Shown here one piece after another: positions 1 through 6,622 of a DNA stretch of 11,845 nt. The first letter of the stretch is position 1, and every line of letters starts with the position of its first letter. The notes beneath the pieces were generated by a model, which searched no databases, was not told the DNA's origin, and saw nothing but the letters and a program-made list of their open reading frames with translations. The translations under genes and the position numbers were made by a program. The stretch is from Pseudomonadota bacterium. GTDB lineage: Bacteria; Desulfobacterota; JADFVX01. The stretch is taken from NCBI GenBank assembly GCA_015222555.1, contig JADFVM010000299.1:1-11845 (forward strand), read 5' to 3'.

Positions 1-195
1 GGCGCCTATATAGTGGAGCTGACGTTTCAGTGCGCCATGCTTGCTTATGGTTTTGGCAAAAAGGACCGCTTCTATCAGTTTCTCAGGCATGTCAATTGAT
101 TTGATGCGGTCAGCCGGAAGTTCGACCAGTTTTTTCCCAAGTGTCTGCAGTTCATGCATCTCTTTTTTCATCTGCGTTTTGCTTTTATCTTCCAT
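1..195 (-). CDS. darP: DarP/YjgA family ribosome-associated protein (DUF615), N-terminal part
   Basis: The 65 visible residues resemble the N-terminus of the DUF615/YjgA family, named DarP in E. coli, where it acts in late assembly of the 50S ribosomal subunit. Visible family features are the opening MEDKSKTQMKKEMHELQTLG, then a KLVELPADRI stretch, and a basic segment KHGALKRQLHYIGA where the helical core begins. The reading frame is open to the left edge, so the rest of the protein lies outside the window. The ATG at 195 has no recognisable Shine-Dalgarno sequence. A TATACT element at 202-207 on this strand sits where a -10 box would place transcription start at or next to the ATG, so a leaderless message is possible. 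It is divergent from the DksA-like gene at 337. Recognition is from family pattern only, but the match is good. Confidence 0.85.
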   Translation of the reverse strand, partial: MEDKSKTQMKKEMHELQTLGKKLVELPADRIKSIDMPEKLIEAVLFAKTISKHGALKRQLHYIGA

Positions 196-336
196 AGGGA
201 TAGTATAGCCTAAGTTAGGGAGTACTAACCATGTGAAATTTCTTTTTTTAATCAGAAAGAGGGTGTGGTATAAAGGACACCATACAGTAACCATTTTCTA
301 TTGCCAGCCTGTTAGGTGAATGAGTGAGGACAAAAT

Positions 337-675
337 ATGACAGACGAAGAAAGAAAGAGCTTAAAAGAGAAGATTAAAGGGAATATTGAAGCCTTAAAGG
401 AGCATATCGAGGTTCTGGAGTTTTCTATTCAGCAGCTTCCGGCCAACATTAACGACGTCGATCGTGAGACACGTCAGAAGATGATGGTTCATAAAAGAGA
501 TTGTGAGGCCCAGATCCGGGCGGGCATGAAAAAGCTCACCCAGCAGGAGGTGGCTCTGAAAAGGGTGGATAGTGACGATTACGGCATCTGTATTGAATGT
601 GAGAAACCGATCCCCATGGTGAAATTAGAGCTTATGCCGGAGACCCTGTATTGTGTGCAGTGTCATAAATTGTAA
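337..675 (+). CDS. DksA/TraR-type C4 zinc-finger protein
   Basis: This 112-residue protein has the two-part architecture of the DksA/TraR family, whose members enter the RNA polymerase secondary channel. Residues 5-77 are highly charged and helical, as in the coiled-coil arm. Residues 82-110 form the C-terminal zinc finger, with C85-X2-C88 and C106-X2-C109 bracketing EKPIPMVKLELMPETLY. The four cysteines are intact. The arm's turn region (INDVDRETRQKM) has acidic residues, but I cannot align it confidently to the DxxDxA tip of DksA, so a DksA-like function is not certain. The ATG at 337 follows GAGTGAGGA with good spacing, and a TATAAA at 269-274 may be its -10 box. It converges with the SUI1 gene, the two stop codons lying only six bases apart. 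No other regulator is adjacent, so its target promoters cannot be inferred. Confidence 0.85.
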   Translation: MTDEERKSLKEKIKGNIEALKEHIEVLEFSIQQLPANINDVDRETRQKMMVHKRDCEAQIRAGMKKLTQQEVALKRVDSDDYGICIECEKPIPMVKLELMPETLYCVQCHKL

Positions 676-681
676 GGGGCC

Positions 682-1056
682 TCAATTATATCCCCCCGCC
701 AGCTTAACTCTATAACCCAGTTTTGACAGTTCCGCCATGAGCAGCTCTCCATGTTCTCCCTGGATCTCGATATTGCCGTTCTTCACGGTTCCCCCTGTAC
801 CGCATCGTTTTTTCATCTTTTTTGAAAGATCACGAAGCGCTTTGTCTTCCAGGGGCAGGCCGGTAATGACGGTCACCGCCTTTCCCCCTCGGCCACTTAC
901 CTCACGGTTCAATCGAACAAGGCCATCTCTACTAGTCGCTGGTGTTTTTTTATCGCCGCATCGGCAACGGTCAACAGCTTGCCCGCAGCCTGGGCATAGG
1001 CGCCCAAGCTCAGAGGAGTAAACCGTTCTTATATTGTTGTCGCTGTGCTTTTTCAT
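682..1056 (-). CDS. yciH: SUI1/YciH family translation initiation factor
   Basis: This 124-residue protein is a bacterial homologue of eukaryotic eIF1 (SUI1), the YciH family, thought to influence start-site fidelity or to inhibit translation under stress. The N-terminus carries the family signature RTVYSSELGRLCPGCG, with a cysteine cluster at C21, C24, C31 and C33 that may bind a metal. The SUI1 fold covers about residues 45-122, with the ITGLPLEDKALRDLSKKMKK segment, then CGTGGTVKNGNIEIQG, and the closing LSKLGYRVKLAGG. A longer frame opens at an ATG at 1098, but the ATG at 1056 is preferred. It has a strong GGAGAGG ribosome site about eight bases upstream, the family normally starts close to MKK, and an extended -10 element overlaps the upstream ATG. 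The gene is divergent from the membrane protein at 1179. Confidence 0.9.
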   Translation of the reverse strand: MKKHSDNNIRTVYSSELGRLCPGCGQAVDRCRCGDKKTPATSRDGLVRLNREVSGRGGKAVTVITGLPLEDKALRDLSKKMKKRCGTGGTVKNGNIEIQGEHGELLMAELSKLGYRVKLAGGYN

Positions 1057-1096
1057 GAAATATTCCTCTCCTGTCGCTTTACTAACAGGTTTTGCC

Positions 1097-1105
1097 ATTA
1101 TATCA
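1097..1105 (-). promoter_or_regulatory. Extended -10 promoter element of the SUI1 gene
   Basis: The minus strand reads TGATATAAT here, a perfect -10 hexamer with the TGn extension. No good -35 hexamer is seen, which is usual for extended -10 promoters. Transcription would begin near 1090, giving a leader of roughly 35 bases before the ATG at 1056 and excluding the ATG at 1098. This is by-eye recognition only. Confidence 0.6.
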
Positions 1106-1178
1106 GTTCTTAAAAAAGATTGATGTGTTTTTTGGTGTATACTACTATGGATAAAGGAATCTTAATTAGAGCTTGCAG

Positions 1179-2015
1179 ATGAAAAACAAAATCTCTAACA
1201 GCATCATAACGGTCATTTTTATTATTGCCGTCCTTCTGGCTGTTACAGGAACGGTGGACAATAAAAGTGAAGCTTATACCGATGAGACCTTAAAAAGGAC
1301 CTTAATCGCCTTTGGCGTTGCACGGGGCCTGAACGGCGTCATCTCAATGGCTCAGGGAACAGAAGTTGCTCTTCAGCCGGCGGGCATCGGCATAAATTTT
1401 ACGCCGGGGCAAGTACTTGACCCCATCAATGATCTTGTAGAGCGTTTTTCATGGATCATGCTTGCAAGCAGTGCATCAATTGGCATTCAAAAGGTTCTGT
1501 TAAAGATGAGTGCCTGGCCGATTTTTTCTTATCTATCCGCTTTCCTGCTACTTGTTTCACTGGCAATGTTATGGCTTCCAAAATTACAGGAGTCAAAATT
1601 CAGGGAAGTTTTTATTAAACTGGCCTTCATTATTATTGTGTTGAGATTTTCTGTCCCCTTTATCGCTGTGGCAAGTGAATTTATCTATGATGAATTTTTA
1701 TACAGCCAGTATGTGGAAGCATCAGAGCAACTGAAAGAAACAACGGAAAAAATCGGGAACATCAACAGATCCGTTGAGCGGGAGATCCCCTATAAGGGGG
1801 ATTCGTCGATATGGGAGAGGGCAAAGCAGTTTTACGATTCAGCGGCGGAGACGATAAATATAGAGGCGAGAATTGAACAGTATAAAGAGGCGGCAGCCGA
1901 TGCCAGTAAATATGCCATTAATCTCATTGTTGTCTTTGTTTTTCAGACTATACTTTTCCCCATTGTATTTCTGGCAGTTATATATTCCTTTGCAAAATCG
2001 TTGGTTCGCTTTTGA
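1179..2015 (+). CDS. Uncharacterised multi-pass membrane protein
   Basis: I do not recognise a named family for this 278-residue protein. It begins with a hydrophobic segment (about residues 8-26) that could be a signal anchor or a cleavable signal peptide. A conserved-looking hydrophilic stretch follows, with motifs TLIAFGVARGLNGVISMAQG, GIGINFTPGQVLDPINDLVE and FSWIMLASSASIGIQKVLLK. Two membrane spans follow at about 112-135 and 145-165, then a loop of about 80 residues (168-245) rich in Glu, Lys and Ala that should be helical or coiled-coil, and a final span at about 247-271. The ATG at 1179 is chosen over a TTG at 1173 because TAGAG lies seven bases upstream of it. A transposase remnant abuts the 3' end and its frame overlaps the last codons, but the terminal span looks complete. 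Function is unknown. Confidence 0.8.
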   Translation: MKNKISNSIITVIFIIAVLLAVTGTVDNKSEAYTDETLKRTLIAFGVARGLNGVISMAQGTEVALQPAGIGINFTPGQVLDPINDLVERFSWIMLASSASIGIQKVLLKMSAWPIFSYLSAFLLLVSLAMLWLPKLQESKFREVFIKLAFIIIVLRFSVPFIAVASEFIYDEFLYSQYVEASEQLKETTEKIGNINRSVEREIPYKGDSSIWERAKQFYDSAAETINIEARIEQYKEAAADASKYAINLIVVFVFQTILFPIVFLAVIYSFAKSLVRF

Positions 2016-2387
2016 GAGTACCCACATTGGAATCCGTTTTTTGGGGAGCCCTTTCATTGACAATTCGGCTTATTGTTGAGAAATGAAGGCCAAGAAAATC
2101 GCCCACTTCCTTCTGGCCGTATGCGTACTTTTCCACGGCCTCTATGATGAGTCTGTCTCTGTCAAATCTAGATTTCATGAGTTGATTGTCAAATAAGGTA
2201 AAAAGGTCCGGCCGCCCCGGAACCCTTTGTGCTTTCGGGACGAAACCTGTTTTTCCATGTTGATCGGAGCATTTCTTTAACGACCTCGCAAAGCCAGTTG
2301 AAGCGGTTATTGACTTTTTTCAGGAGATCGAGAAAGAGGAAACGGTCATTATCATAAAGGCTGCGTAGTCCTTATCACCACATGCAT
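1978..2387 (-). pseudogene. Degenerate RAYT/Y1-type (IS200-like) transposase remnant
   Basis: Fragments of a Y1_Tnp/RAYT-type transposase can be read on the minus strand in three frames. Near 2384-2365 the frame gives HVVIRTT, resembling the N-terminal HVxxRGNxR motif. After a frameshift, 2362-2288 gives SLYDNDRFLFLDLLKK then VNNRFNWLC, which normally leads to the catalytic MxNHxH region. That region is absent: the sequence jumps to EVVKEMLR and, after another frameshift, from 2241 to VPKAQRVPGRPDLFTLF. The C-terminal helix-turn-helix tail follows at about 2178-2035, with EAVEKYAYGQKEVGDFLGLH and FSTISRIVNE. About half a kilobase of the usual gene, including the HUH motif and probably the tyrosine, is deleted, so the element cannot be active. 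The last open frame runs on to 1978, overlapping the end of the membrane protein gene. Confidence 0.8.
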
Positions 2388-2474
2388 TATAACTACTACT
2401 CAATAGTTTAATGATGGTTTAAAATTAGGATTACGGAAAGTGCGTACATCCATCCATTTGTTGAAAACGACAGG

Positions 2475-2963
2475 TCACCTATTATCTCCTCTCAGCGCAT
2501 TCCTCGAAGCTCTATCCACAAGAGTAAAAAGCCTGTCAATATCATCTTTTTGATTAGATCCCTGATGTCCACGGACTTTAACAAATTCACAATCCAACTG
2601 ATCGGTCATTCTATAAAATTCCTGATAGAGCTCAAAATTGTTGAGGCGCCTATTTTTTTTTGAACGATACTCATTTTGCTCAAACCGATCACGTCTTCCC
2701 TGTAAACCCATGATGTTTTGAGAATCCGTATACACTGTCATCTTACTCCCCGATACTTGAATATCGCTTAGCGCCCACAATAAAGTCTGCAATTCAAGTT
2801 TCGTTGAAGAGGTATGCTCAAAGCGCCTCACTTTCACGCGCATCCTCAACGAATCCAACGGAAGTCCTCGTTCAGATACAGCGAGGTAAGCCCCATATCC
2901 AATCTTTGACTGAGTATTCACACTTCCATCGGTAAGTAGCATCAGTTCAGCCATGAATTTCAT
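2475..2963 (-). CDS. Ribonuclease H type 1 family protein
   Basis: This 162-residue protein has the RNase HI fold and should cleave RNA in RNA-DNA hybrids. The catalytic set is visible in order: D12 in LLTDGSV at the end of the first strand, E57 in STKLELQTL, D80 in TVYTDSQN, H133 in VKVRGHQG and D150 in LVDRASRNALR. These correspond to D10, E48, D70, H124 and D134 of E. coli RNHI. There is no N-terminal hybrid-binding domain. The stretch between D80 and the RGH motif is basic (GLQGRRDRFEQNEYRSKKNR), possibly taking the role of the substrate-binding basic protrusion. The gap between H133 and D150 is longer than in E. coli. The ATG at 2963 has GGAG nine bases upstream. It stands alone between a transposase remnant and a gene-poor AT-rich stretch, so it may be an accessory or transferred copy and not the main rnhA, and I give no symbol. 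Confidence 0.85.
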   Translation of the reverse strand: MKFMAELMLLTDGSVNTQSKIGYGAYLAVSERGLPLDSLRMRVKVRRFEHTSSTKLELQTLLWALSDIQVSGSKMTVYTDSQNIMGLQGRRDRFEQNEYRSKKNRRLNNFELYQEFYRMTDQLDCEFVKVRGHQGSNQKDDIDRLFTLVDRASRNALRGDNR

Positions 2964-3245
2964 ATGTGACTACTCCACACATGCAGCTTCCTTTAATCAT
3001 TCAGACAGTGCCTCTGGTTGTTTTTGTACATAACAAGTTAGTATGTAGTTTTTCCCAATAATAACAGACAGAAATTGCCTTGGCAATTTTACCGCAGAAA
3101 TTAATTTGAAAATCGCATAATCCTGGCAAAACAGAGTCGAATAATATTACATATGACTTGTTGTGGAGAAAAGCTCTATAAGGCCAATAAGACAAAATCC
3201 AGTCGAAACCTGAAAGCTTATGATGTTCTATCAACCTCCATAATA
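2964..3245. other. AT-rich stretch without a credible gene
   Basis: Nothing convincing is seen here. One open frame (3264-3001, minus) lacks a ribosome site and reads as a Cys/Trp/Tyr-rich sequence with no recognisable motif. The base composition is visibly more AT-rich than in the flanking genes. The right end carries the promoter for the gene at 3305, and the left part must contain the upstream region of the RNase H gene. Confidence 0.5.
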
Positions 3246-3274
3246 TTGACAGTTTTATGCACATTTGCTATCTT
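3246..3274 (+). promoter_or_regulatory. Sigma-70-like promoter for the small membrane protein / acyl-CoA synthetase operon
   Basis: A perfect -35 hexamer TTGACA (3246-3251) is followed by a 17-base spacer and TATCTT (3269-3274) as -10. Transcription would start near 3281, just upstream of the ribosome site AAAGGGAG and the ATG at 3305. This makes the more upstream in-frame ATG at 3257 untenable. Confidence 0.7.
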
Positions 3275-3304
3275 GCCACTATGCGTCATTTAAAGGGAGA
3301 TGAA

Positions 3305-3478
3305 ATGGATACAACGGAAGAGGGCAGGGAAGATACCTTCTGGGGTAAGCACGGCGCAAATATCGGTTTGGTTATCCTCATCTTATACACCATCCTTCTG
3401 GCCATCGGTACGGCGGCAGAAATCTTTGAAATAGATTCTATCTTGAACTGGTGGATATTCAGCCCGCCGGGAAGATAG
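3305..3478 (+). CDS. Small single-span membrane protein
   Basis: This is a 57-residue protein with an acidic N-terminus (MDTTEEGREDTFWGKHGANI), one clear membrane helix (about residues 20-39, GLVILILYTILLAIGTAAEI) and a short tail ending in WWIFSPPGR. The start at ATG 3305 is fixed by an AAAGGGAG ribosome site six bases upstream and by the promoter at 3246-3274. It is the first gene of an apparent two-gene operon, its stop lying nine bases before the acyl-CoA synthetase start, so the two are probably translated together. I do not recognise a named family. A membrane tether or accessory subunit for the synthetase is one inference, but nothing in the sequence proves it. Confidence 0.7.
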   Translation: MDTTEEGREDTFWGKHGANIGLVILILYTILLAIGTAAEIFEIDSILNWWIFSPPGR

Positions 3479-3487
3479 CTTATCAAC

Positions 3488-5293
3488 ATGAATATTCCCC
3501 GGCATTTTTTCAGCCAGGCCCAAAAGCTTAGGAGCAAGGGCGCCCTACTTTATAAAGATCCAGACACGTCTCAGTGGCAAGACATCACCTGGACAGGTTT
3601 TGCATTAAGAGTAAAAATCCTTGCCGCTTATCTTTTTTCTATGGGCGTCAAAAAGGGTGACAGAGTTGCCCTTGTTTCTGAAAACCGGCCTGAATGGGCA
3701 ATCTCAGACCTTGCCATCCTTTCAACGGGGGCAATTGCCGTTCCCGTCTATTTTACCAATACGTCAAGCCAGATTGACTACATCCTGAAAGATTCAGGCG
3801 CGAATGTCGTTTTGGTTTCTACAAGAGAGCAGCTTGAAAAAGTGATGGATGGAGAGTATTTCGCCAGGCTGAAGAAGGTGATTACCTTTGATCCTCTTGA
3901 TAGGGCAGTCGAGGGGAATGTCCTTCCCCTGTCTGATGTCGATAGGCTGGCAAAAGGTCTGGACAAGGATCACATTAATGCCATCATTGAAGAAATCAAG
4001 GATAATGATGTGGCAAGTATCCTCTATACATCAGGTACAACAGGACCTCCCAAAGGGGTTGTGCTGACACATGAAAATCTTCTGAGCAATGTACTGGCAA
4101 TCAAGGAAGTGATTGAGGTGACGGCGGATGATCTTTTCCTTTCCTTTTTGCCGCTCAGCCATGCCTTTGAACGCACCGTTGGTTTTTATGTGCCGCTGCT
4201 CAGCGGTTCTACCATTGCCTATGCTGAAAGCATTGAAAATATCCCTCTCAATATGCGGGAGGTGAAGCCCACAATTATCATCGGCGTGCCCAGATTTTAC
4301 GAAAAGACCTATGCCGCCATCAGGGAGGCCGTTAATAAAGGTTCGGCCATCAAAAAATCTTTATTCCGGTGGGCCCTCGGGGTTGGTAAAAGCTGTGCCG
4401 ATTTAAGGGAATCAAAGGAAGGACCGCCGGCAGTCCTGCAGATTCAAAAAAACATTGCCGAGGCCCTTGTGCTGGAAAAGGTAAAATCCAGAGTGGGCGG
4501 GCGGTTGCGCTTTTTTGTCTCCGGCGGGGCGCCCCTGTCCTATCCCATTCAGGAATTTTTTAATTCGCTGGGCCTAATCATTCTTGAAGGGTACGGGCTG
4601 ACGGAAACGTCACCGGTTATGGCCTGCAATACGCTTGAGAACAGGAGAATGGGCACCGTGGGAAAGGCGCTGCCAGGTGTAGAGATTAAGATCGCCCCTG
4701 ATGGAGAAATCATCACCAGAGGACCCAACCTGATGCAGGGGTATTACAAAAAAAAGGCTGTTACAAAAGAAGTCATAAAAGACGGCTGGTTTCATACCGG
4801 TGATATCGGGACGATAGACGATGATGGCTTTTTGCGGATTACGGACCGAAAAAAAGATATTATTGTTACCTCGGGCGGGAAAAACGTTGCGCCGCAAAAT
4901 ATCGAAACGACCCTGCTGGCAGATACACTGATCAGCCAGGCCATGGTATACGGCGACAGACGTAAATACCTGACGGCACTTATCGTCCCGGACATGGAGG
5001 CCCTTGAAAAGGTGGCCACATCAAAGGAGATTCAATATTCTTCACTTGAAGCGCTTATTGATAGTGATGAGATATATCAGTTATACATGGACAGAATAGA
5101 AGGGCGGCTTAAGGACTTTGCCCGCTATGAAAGGATAAAAAAGTTTGCCCTTTTGAAAAAAGAGCTGACCATCGATGCCGGTGAGATAACACCTACATTG
5201 AAGATAAAGAGAAAAGTGGTGGTGGAAAAGTATAAGGCGATATTGGATTCTATGTATGAAGGGGACTCTAATAATCCGTCATGCCGGACTTGA
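3488..5293 (+). CDS. Long-chain acyl-CoA synthetase (AMP-forming, FadD15-type)
   Basis: This 601-residue enzyme belongs to the ANL adenylate-forming superfamily. It should activate long-chain fatty acids with ATP to acyl-AMP and then form acyl-CoA at the inner face of the membrane. Landmarks in order are the nucleotide-binding loop ILYTSGTTGPPKGVVLTHEN (about residues 177-197), the YGLTETSP motif (about 369-376), DGWFHTGDIG (432-441) with the ribose-binding Asp439, and the hinge/fatty-acid signature ITDRKKDIIVTSGGKNVAP (from 451). The C-terminal domain continues past TPTLKIKRKVVVEKYK, containing the usual catalytic-lysine region. Length is typical of the FadD15 branch. The ATG at 3488 lies nine bases after the preceding stop and has only a distant ribosome site, consistent with coupling. 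The final residues (NNPSCRT) and stop codon fall within a hairpin repeat, so the end is probably not ancestral. Confidence 0.93.
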   Translation: MNIPRHFFSQAQKLRSKGALLYKDPDTSQWQDITWTGFALRVKILAAYLFSMGVKKGDRVALVSENRPEWAISDLAILSTGAIAVPVYFTNTSSQIDYILKDSGANVVLVSTREQLEKVMDGEYFARLKKVITFDPLDRAVEGNVLPLSDVDRLAKGLDKDHINAIIEEIKDNDVASILYTSGTTGPPKGVVLTHENLLSNVLAIKEVIEVTADDLFLSFLPLSHAFERTVGFYVPLLSGSTIAYAESIENIPLNMREVKPTIIIGVPRFYEKTYAAIREAVNKGSAIKKSLFRWALGVGKSCADLRESKEGPPAVLQIQKNIAEALVLEKVKSRVGGRLRFFVSGGAPLSYPIQEFFNSLGLIILEGYGLTETSPVMACNTLENRRMGTVGKALPGVEIKIAPDGEIITRGPNLMQGYYKKKAVTKEVIKDGWFHTGDIGTIDDDGFLRITDRKKDIIVTSGGKNVAPQNIETTLLADTLISQAMVYGDRRKYLTALIVPDMEALEKVATSKEIQYSSLEALIDSDEIYQLYMDRIEGRLKDFARYERIKKFALLKKELTIDAGEITPTLKIKRKVVVEKYKAILDSMYEGDSNNPSCRT

Positions 5294-5301
5294 TCCGGCA
5301 T
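5281..5301. repeat. Palindromic hairpin repeat overlapping the stop codon
   Basis: ATGCCGGA (5281-5288) and TCCGGCAT (5294-5301) form a perfect 8-bp stem around the loop CTTGA, and the loop contains the TGA stop of the acyl-CoA synthetase. The sequence resembles the widely dispersed GTCATGCCGGACTTGATC-type intergenic repeats. It could also act as a 3' stabilising structure. It lacks a following T tract. Confidence 0.7.
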
Positions 5302-5332
5302 CCAAATGTTTGATTTAATGGCTTTCTGCTTT

Positions 5333-5420
5333 CACCCCCACCTTAATCCTCCCCCATCCAGGGGGAGGAGATGGTTCGGAATAATAGATGGCCAAGTCCC
5401 CGGGAGGGGATAGCCGGGGG
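5333..5420. repeat. Cluster of C/G-run hairpin repeats before mltG
   Basis: TCCTCCCCC (5347-5355) and GGGGGAGGA (5361-5369) form a perfect 9-bp stem with loop ATCCA, preceded by CACCCCCACCTTAA, a typical dispersed intergenic repeat. Further on, CCCCGG (5398-5403) can pair with CCGGGG (5414-5419). Together with the palindrome at 5281 these fill almost the whole gap between the acyl-CoA synthetase and mltG. A frame crossing them (from 5371) is not a gene. Confidence 0.65.
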
Positions 5421-5470
5421 CATTCAAGAAAAACAGAACCCGCTTAAGCAATTTCTAACTTGGGAGAATG

Positions 5471-6475
5471 ATGAAAAAAATATTGATCAGTTTTGCCGTT
5501 TTGCTTGCAGTCCTTTTGGTTGTTGCAGAAATTTACGGCTATTATTACGTCCATTCGGCCGCCGGCTCAGCAAGGGAAGAGGTCACCGTTGAAGTACGAC
5601 CCGGGGCGTCCTTTCATTCCGTTGCAAAAACGCTTAATGAAAAAGAGGTGATTGACAGTCGTAAAAAATTCTATCTCTACGCTAAACTGAAAGGCGCGCT
5701 CCAAAGTATCAAGGCCGGTGAGTATCTCTTTGATCCCGGCGTAACGCCGGAGGAGATCCTTAGAAAGCTGAGGAAAGGGAGTGTTATCAAGTATAGACTG
5801 ACCATCCCTGAAGGTTTCAACCTTTATCAAATCGCTGAACTTCTTGATAAAAAAGGGCTTGTCAGCCGGACTGAATTTATCTCCATGGCCTTTGATAAAA
5901 AACTGATGAAAAAACTGGGGGTGGAAGGCGTCAGCCTGGAGGGTTATCTCTATCCCGAAACATATTTCTTTGTTAAGGGTATGAGTTGTGAAGAAATTAT
6001 CTCTGCCATGGTTGGCCGGCTTATTGATATCCTTCCCGAGGATATTGAAAAAAGGGCCGCTGAAATCGGTTTTACTGTTAAGGATGTCATTAACCTTGCC
6101 TCAATAATAGAAAAAGAGACGGCTAATCCCGATGAACGGTCTTTAATCTCTGCGGTTTTTCACAACCGATTAAAAAAGCCGATGCGGCTTCAAACAGACC
6201 CGACCGTCATCTATGGAATGATTGGCAGGTTTGATGGTGATCTGAAGAAAAAAGATCTAAAAAAAAAGACGCCCTATAATACATACCGCATCAATGGACT
6301 GCCGCTCGGTCCCATTGCCAATCCCGGTATCGACTCCATAAAGGCGGCTTTATCCCCGGCAGATGTCGACTATATTTATTTTGTTTCAATGAATAATGGA
6401 AGTCATGTCTTTGCCCGTACACTTAAAGAGCACAACAGAAATGTGTGGAAGTATCAGAAGAGAAGAAATAGATAA
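5471..6475 (+). CDS. mltG: Endolytic murein transglycosylase MltG
   Basis: MltG (YceG) cuts nascent peptidoglycan glycan strands inside the chain and is thought to end their polymerisation by penicillin-binding proteins. The 334-residue protein starts with a membrane anchor (about residues 3-22), so the enzyme faces the periplasm. Residues of about 38-105 fit the LysM-like subdomain (EVRPGASFHSVAKTLNEK onward). The catalytic domain shows LEGYLYPETYFF, then the active-site signature LASIIEKETANPDE with the conserved Glu pair at about 214/216, LQTDPTVIYG, and the closing INGLPLGPIANPG and DYIYFVSMNNGSHVFA. Length matches the family. Two adjacent ATGs occur at 5468 and 5471; the second is chosen because GGGAG lies four bases before it and only one base before the first. 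The partner gene tmk/holB often seen next to mltG is not here. Confidence 0.94.
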   Translation: MKKILISFAVLLAVLLVVAEIYGYYYVHSAAGSAREEVTVEVRPGASFHSVAKTLNEKEVIDSRKKFYLYAKLKGALQSIKAGEYLFDPGVTPEEILRKLRKGSVIKYRLTIPEGFNLYQIAELLDKKGLVSRTEFISMAFDKKLMKKLGVEGVSLEGYLYPETYFFVKGMSCEEIISAMVGRLIDILPEDIEKRAAEIGFTVKDVINLASIIEKETANPDERSLISAVFHNRLKKPMRLQTDPTVIYGMIGRFDGDLKKKDLKKKTPYNTYRINGLPLGPIANPGIDSIKAALSPADVDYIYFVSMNNGSHVFARTLKEHNRNVWKYQKRRNR

Positions 6476-6481
6476 AAAAAC

Positions 6482-6508
6482 GCGGGAGATATTGAGAATA
6501 TCTCCCGC
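6482..6508. terminator. Strong hairpin after mltG, terminator-like
   Basis: GCGGGAGATATT (6482-6493) pairs perfectly over 12 bp with AATATCTCCCGC (6497-6508), with loop GAG. It starts seven bases after the mltG stop. On the plus strand it is followed by CAATAAAA and not a T tract. The T tract occurs on the minus strand (seven Ts). By sequence it is thus a better intrinsic terminator for leftward transcripts, though it may still end or protect the mltG message. Confidence 0.65.
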
Positions 6509-6622
6509 CAATAAAAGGAGGTGTTACGTTAATTAAGACGCTAGAACTAAAAAAAAGTTTCATTTATTTTAATTTTCTTGTGTTGTTTTATTTTTTGGTG
6601 AATCCCTAGCGGGTGCATTCCC

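Noticed and set aside
737..1021. Plus-strand frame opposite the SUI1 gene
   Set aside because: It is antisense to a recognised protein family and low-complexity Ser/Pro/Arg-rich, as shadows are.
1998..2178. Free-standing small HTH protein reading from an ATG at 2178
   Set aside because: The frame continues upstream in homology (VPKAQRVPGRPDLFTLF) and is the tail of a broken transposase, with no ribosome site at the ATG.
3001..3264. 87-codon minus-strand open frame
   Set aside because: It has no ribosome site and no recognisable motif, its composition is odd (Cys/Trp/Tyr-rich), and its start overlaps the promoter of the opposite operon.
3257..3304. Upstream start of the small membrane protein at 3257
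   Set aside because: It lies within the promoter, upstream of the expected transcription start. ATG 3305 has the ribosome site.
5371..5592. Plus-strand frame of 73 codons before mltG
   Set aside because: It runs through hairpin repeats and overlaps mltG out of frame, with no protein features.
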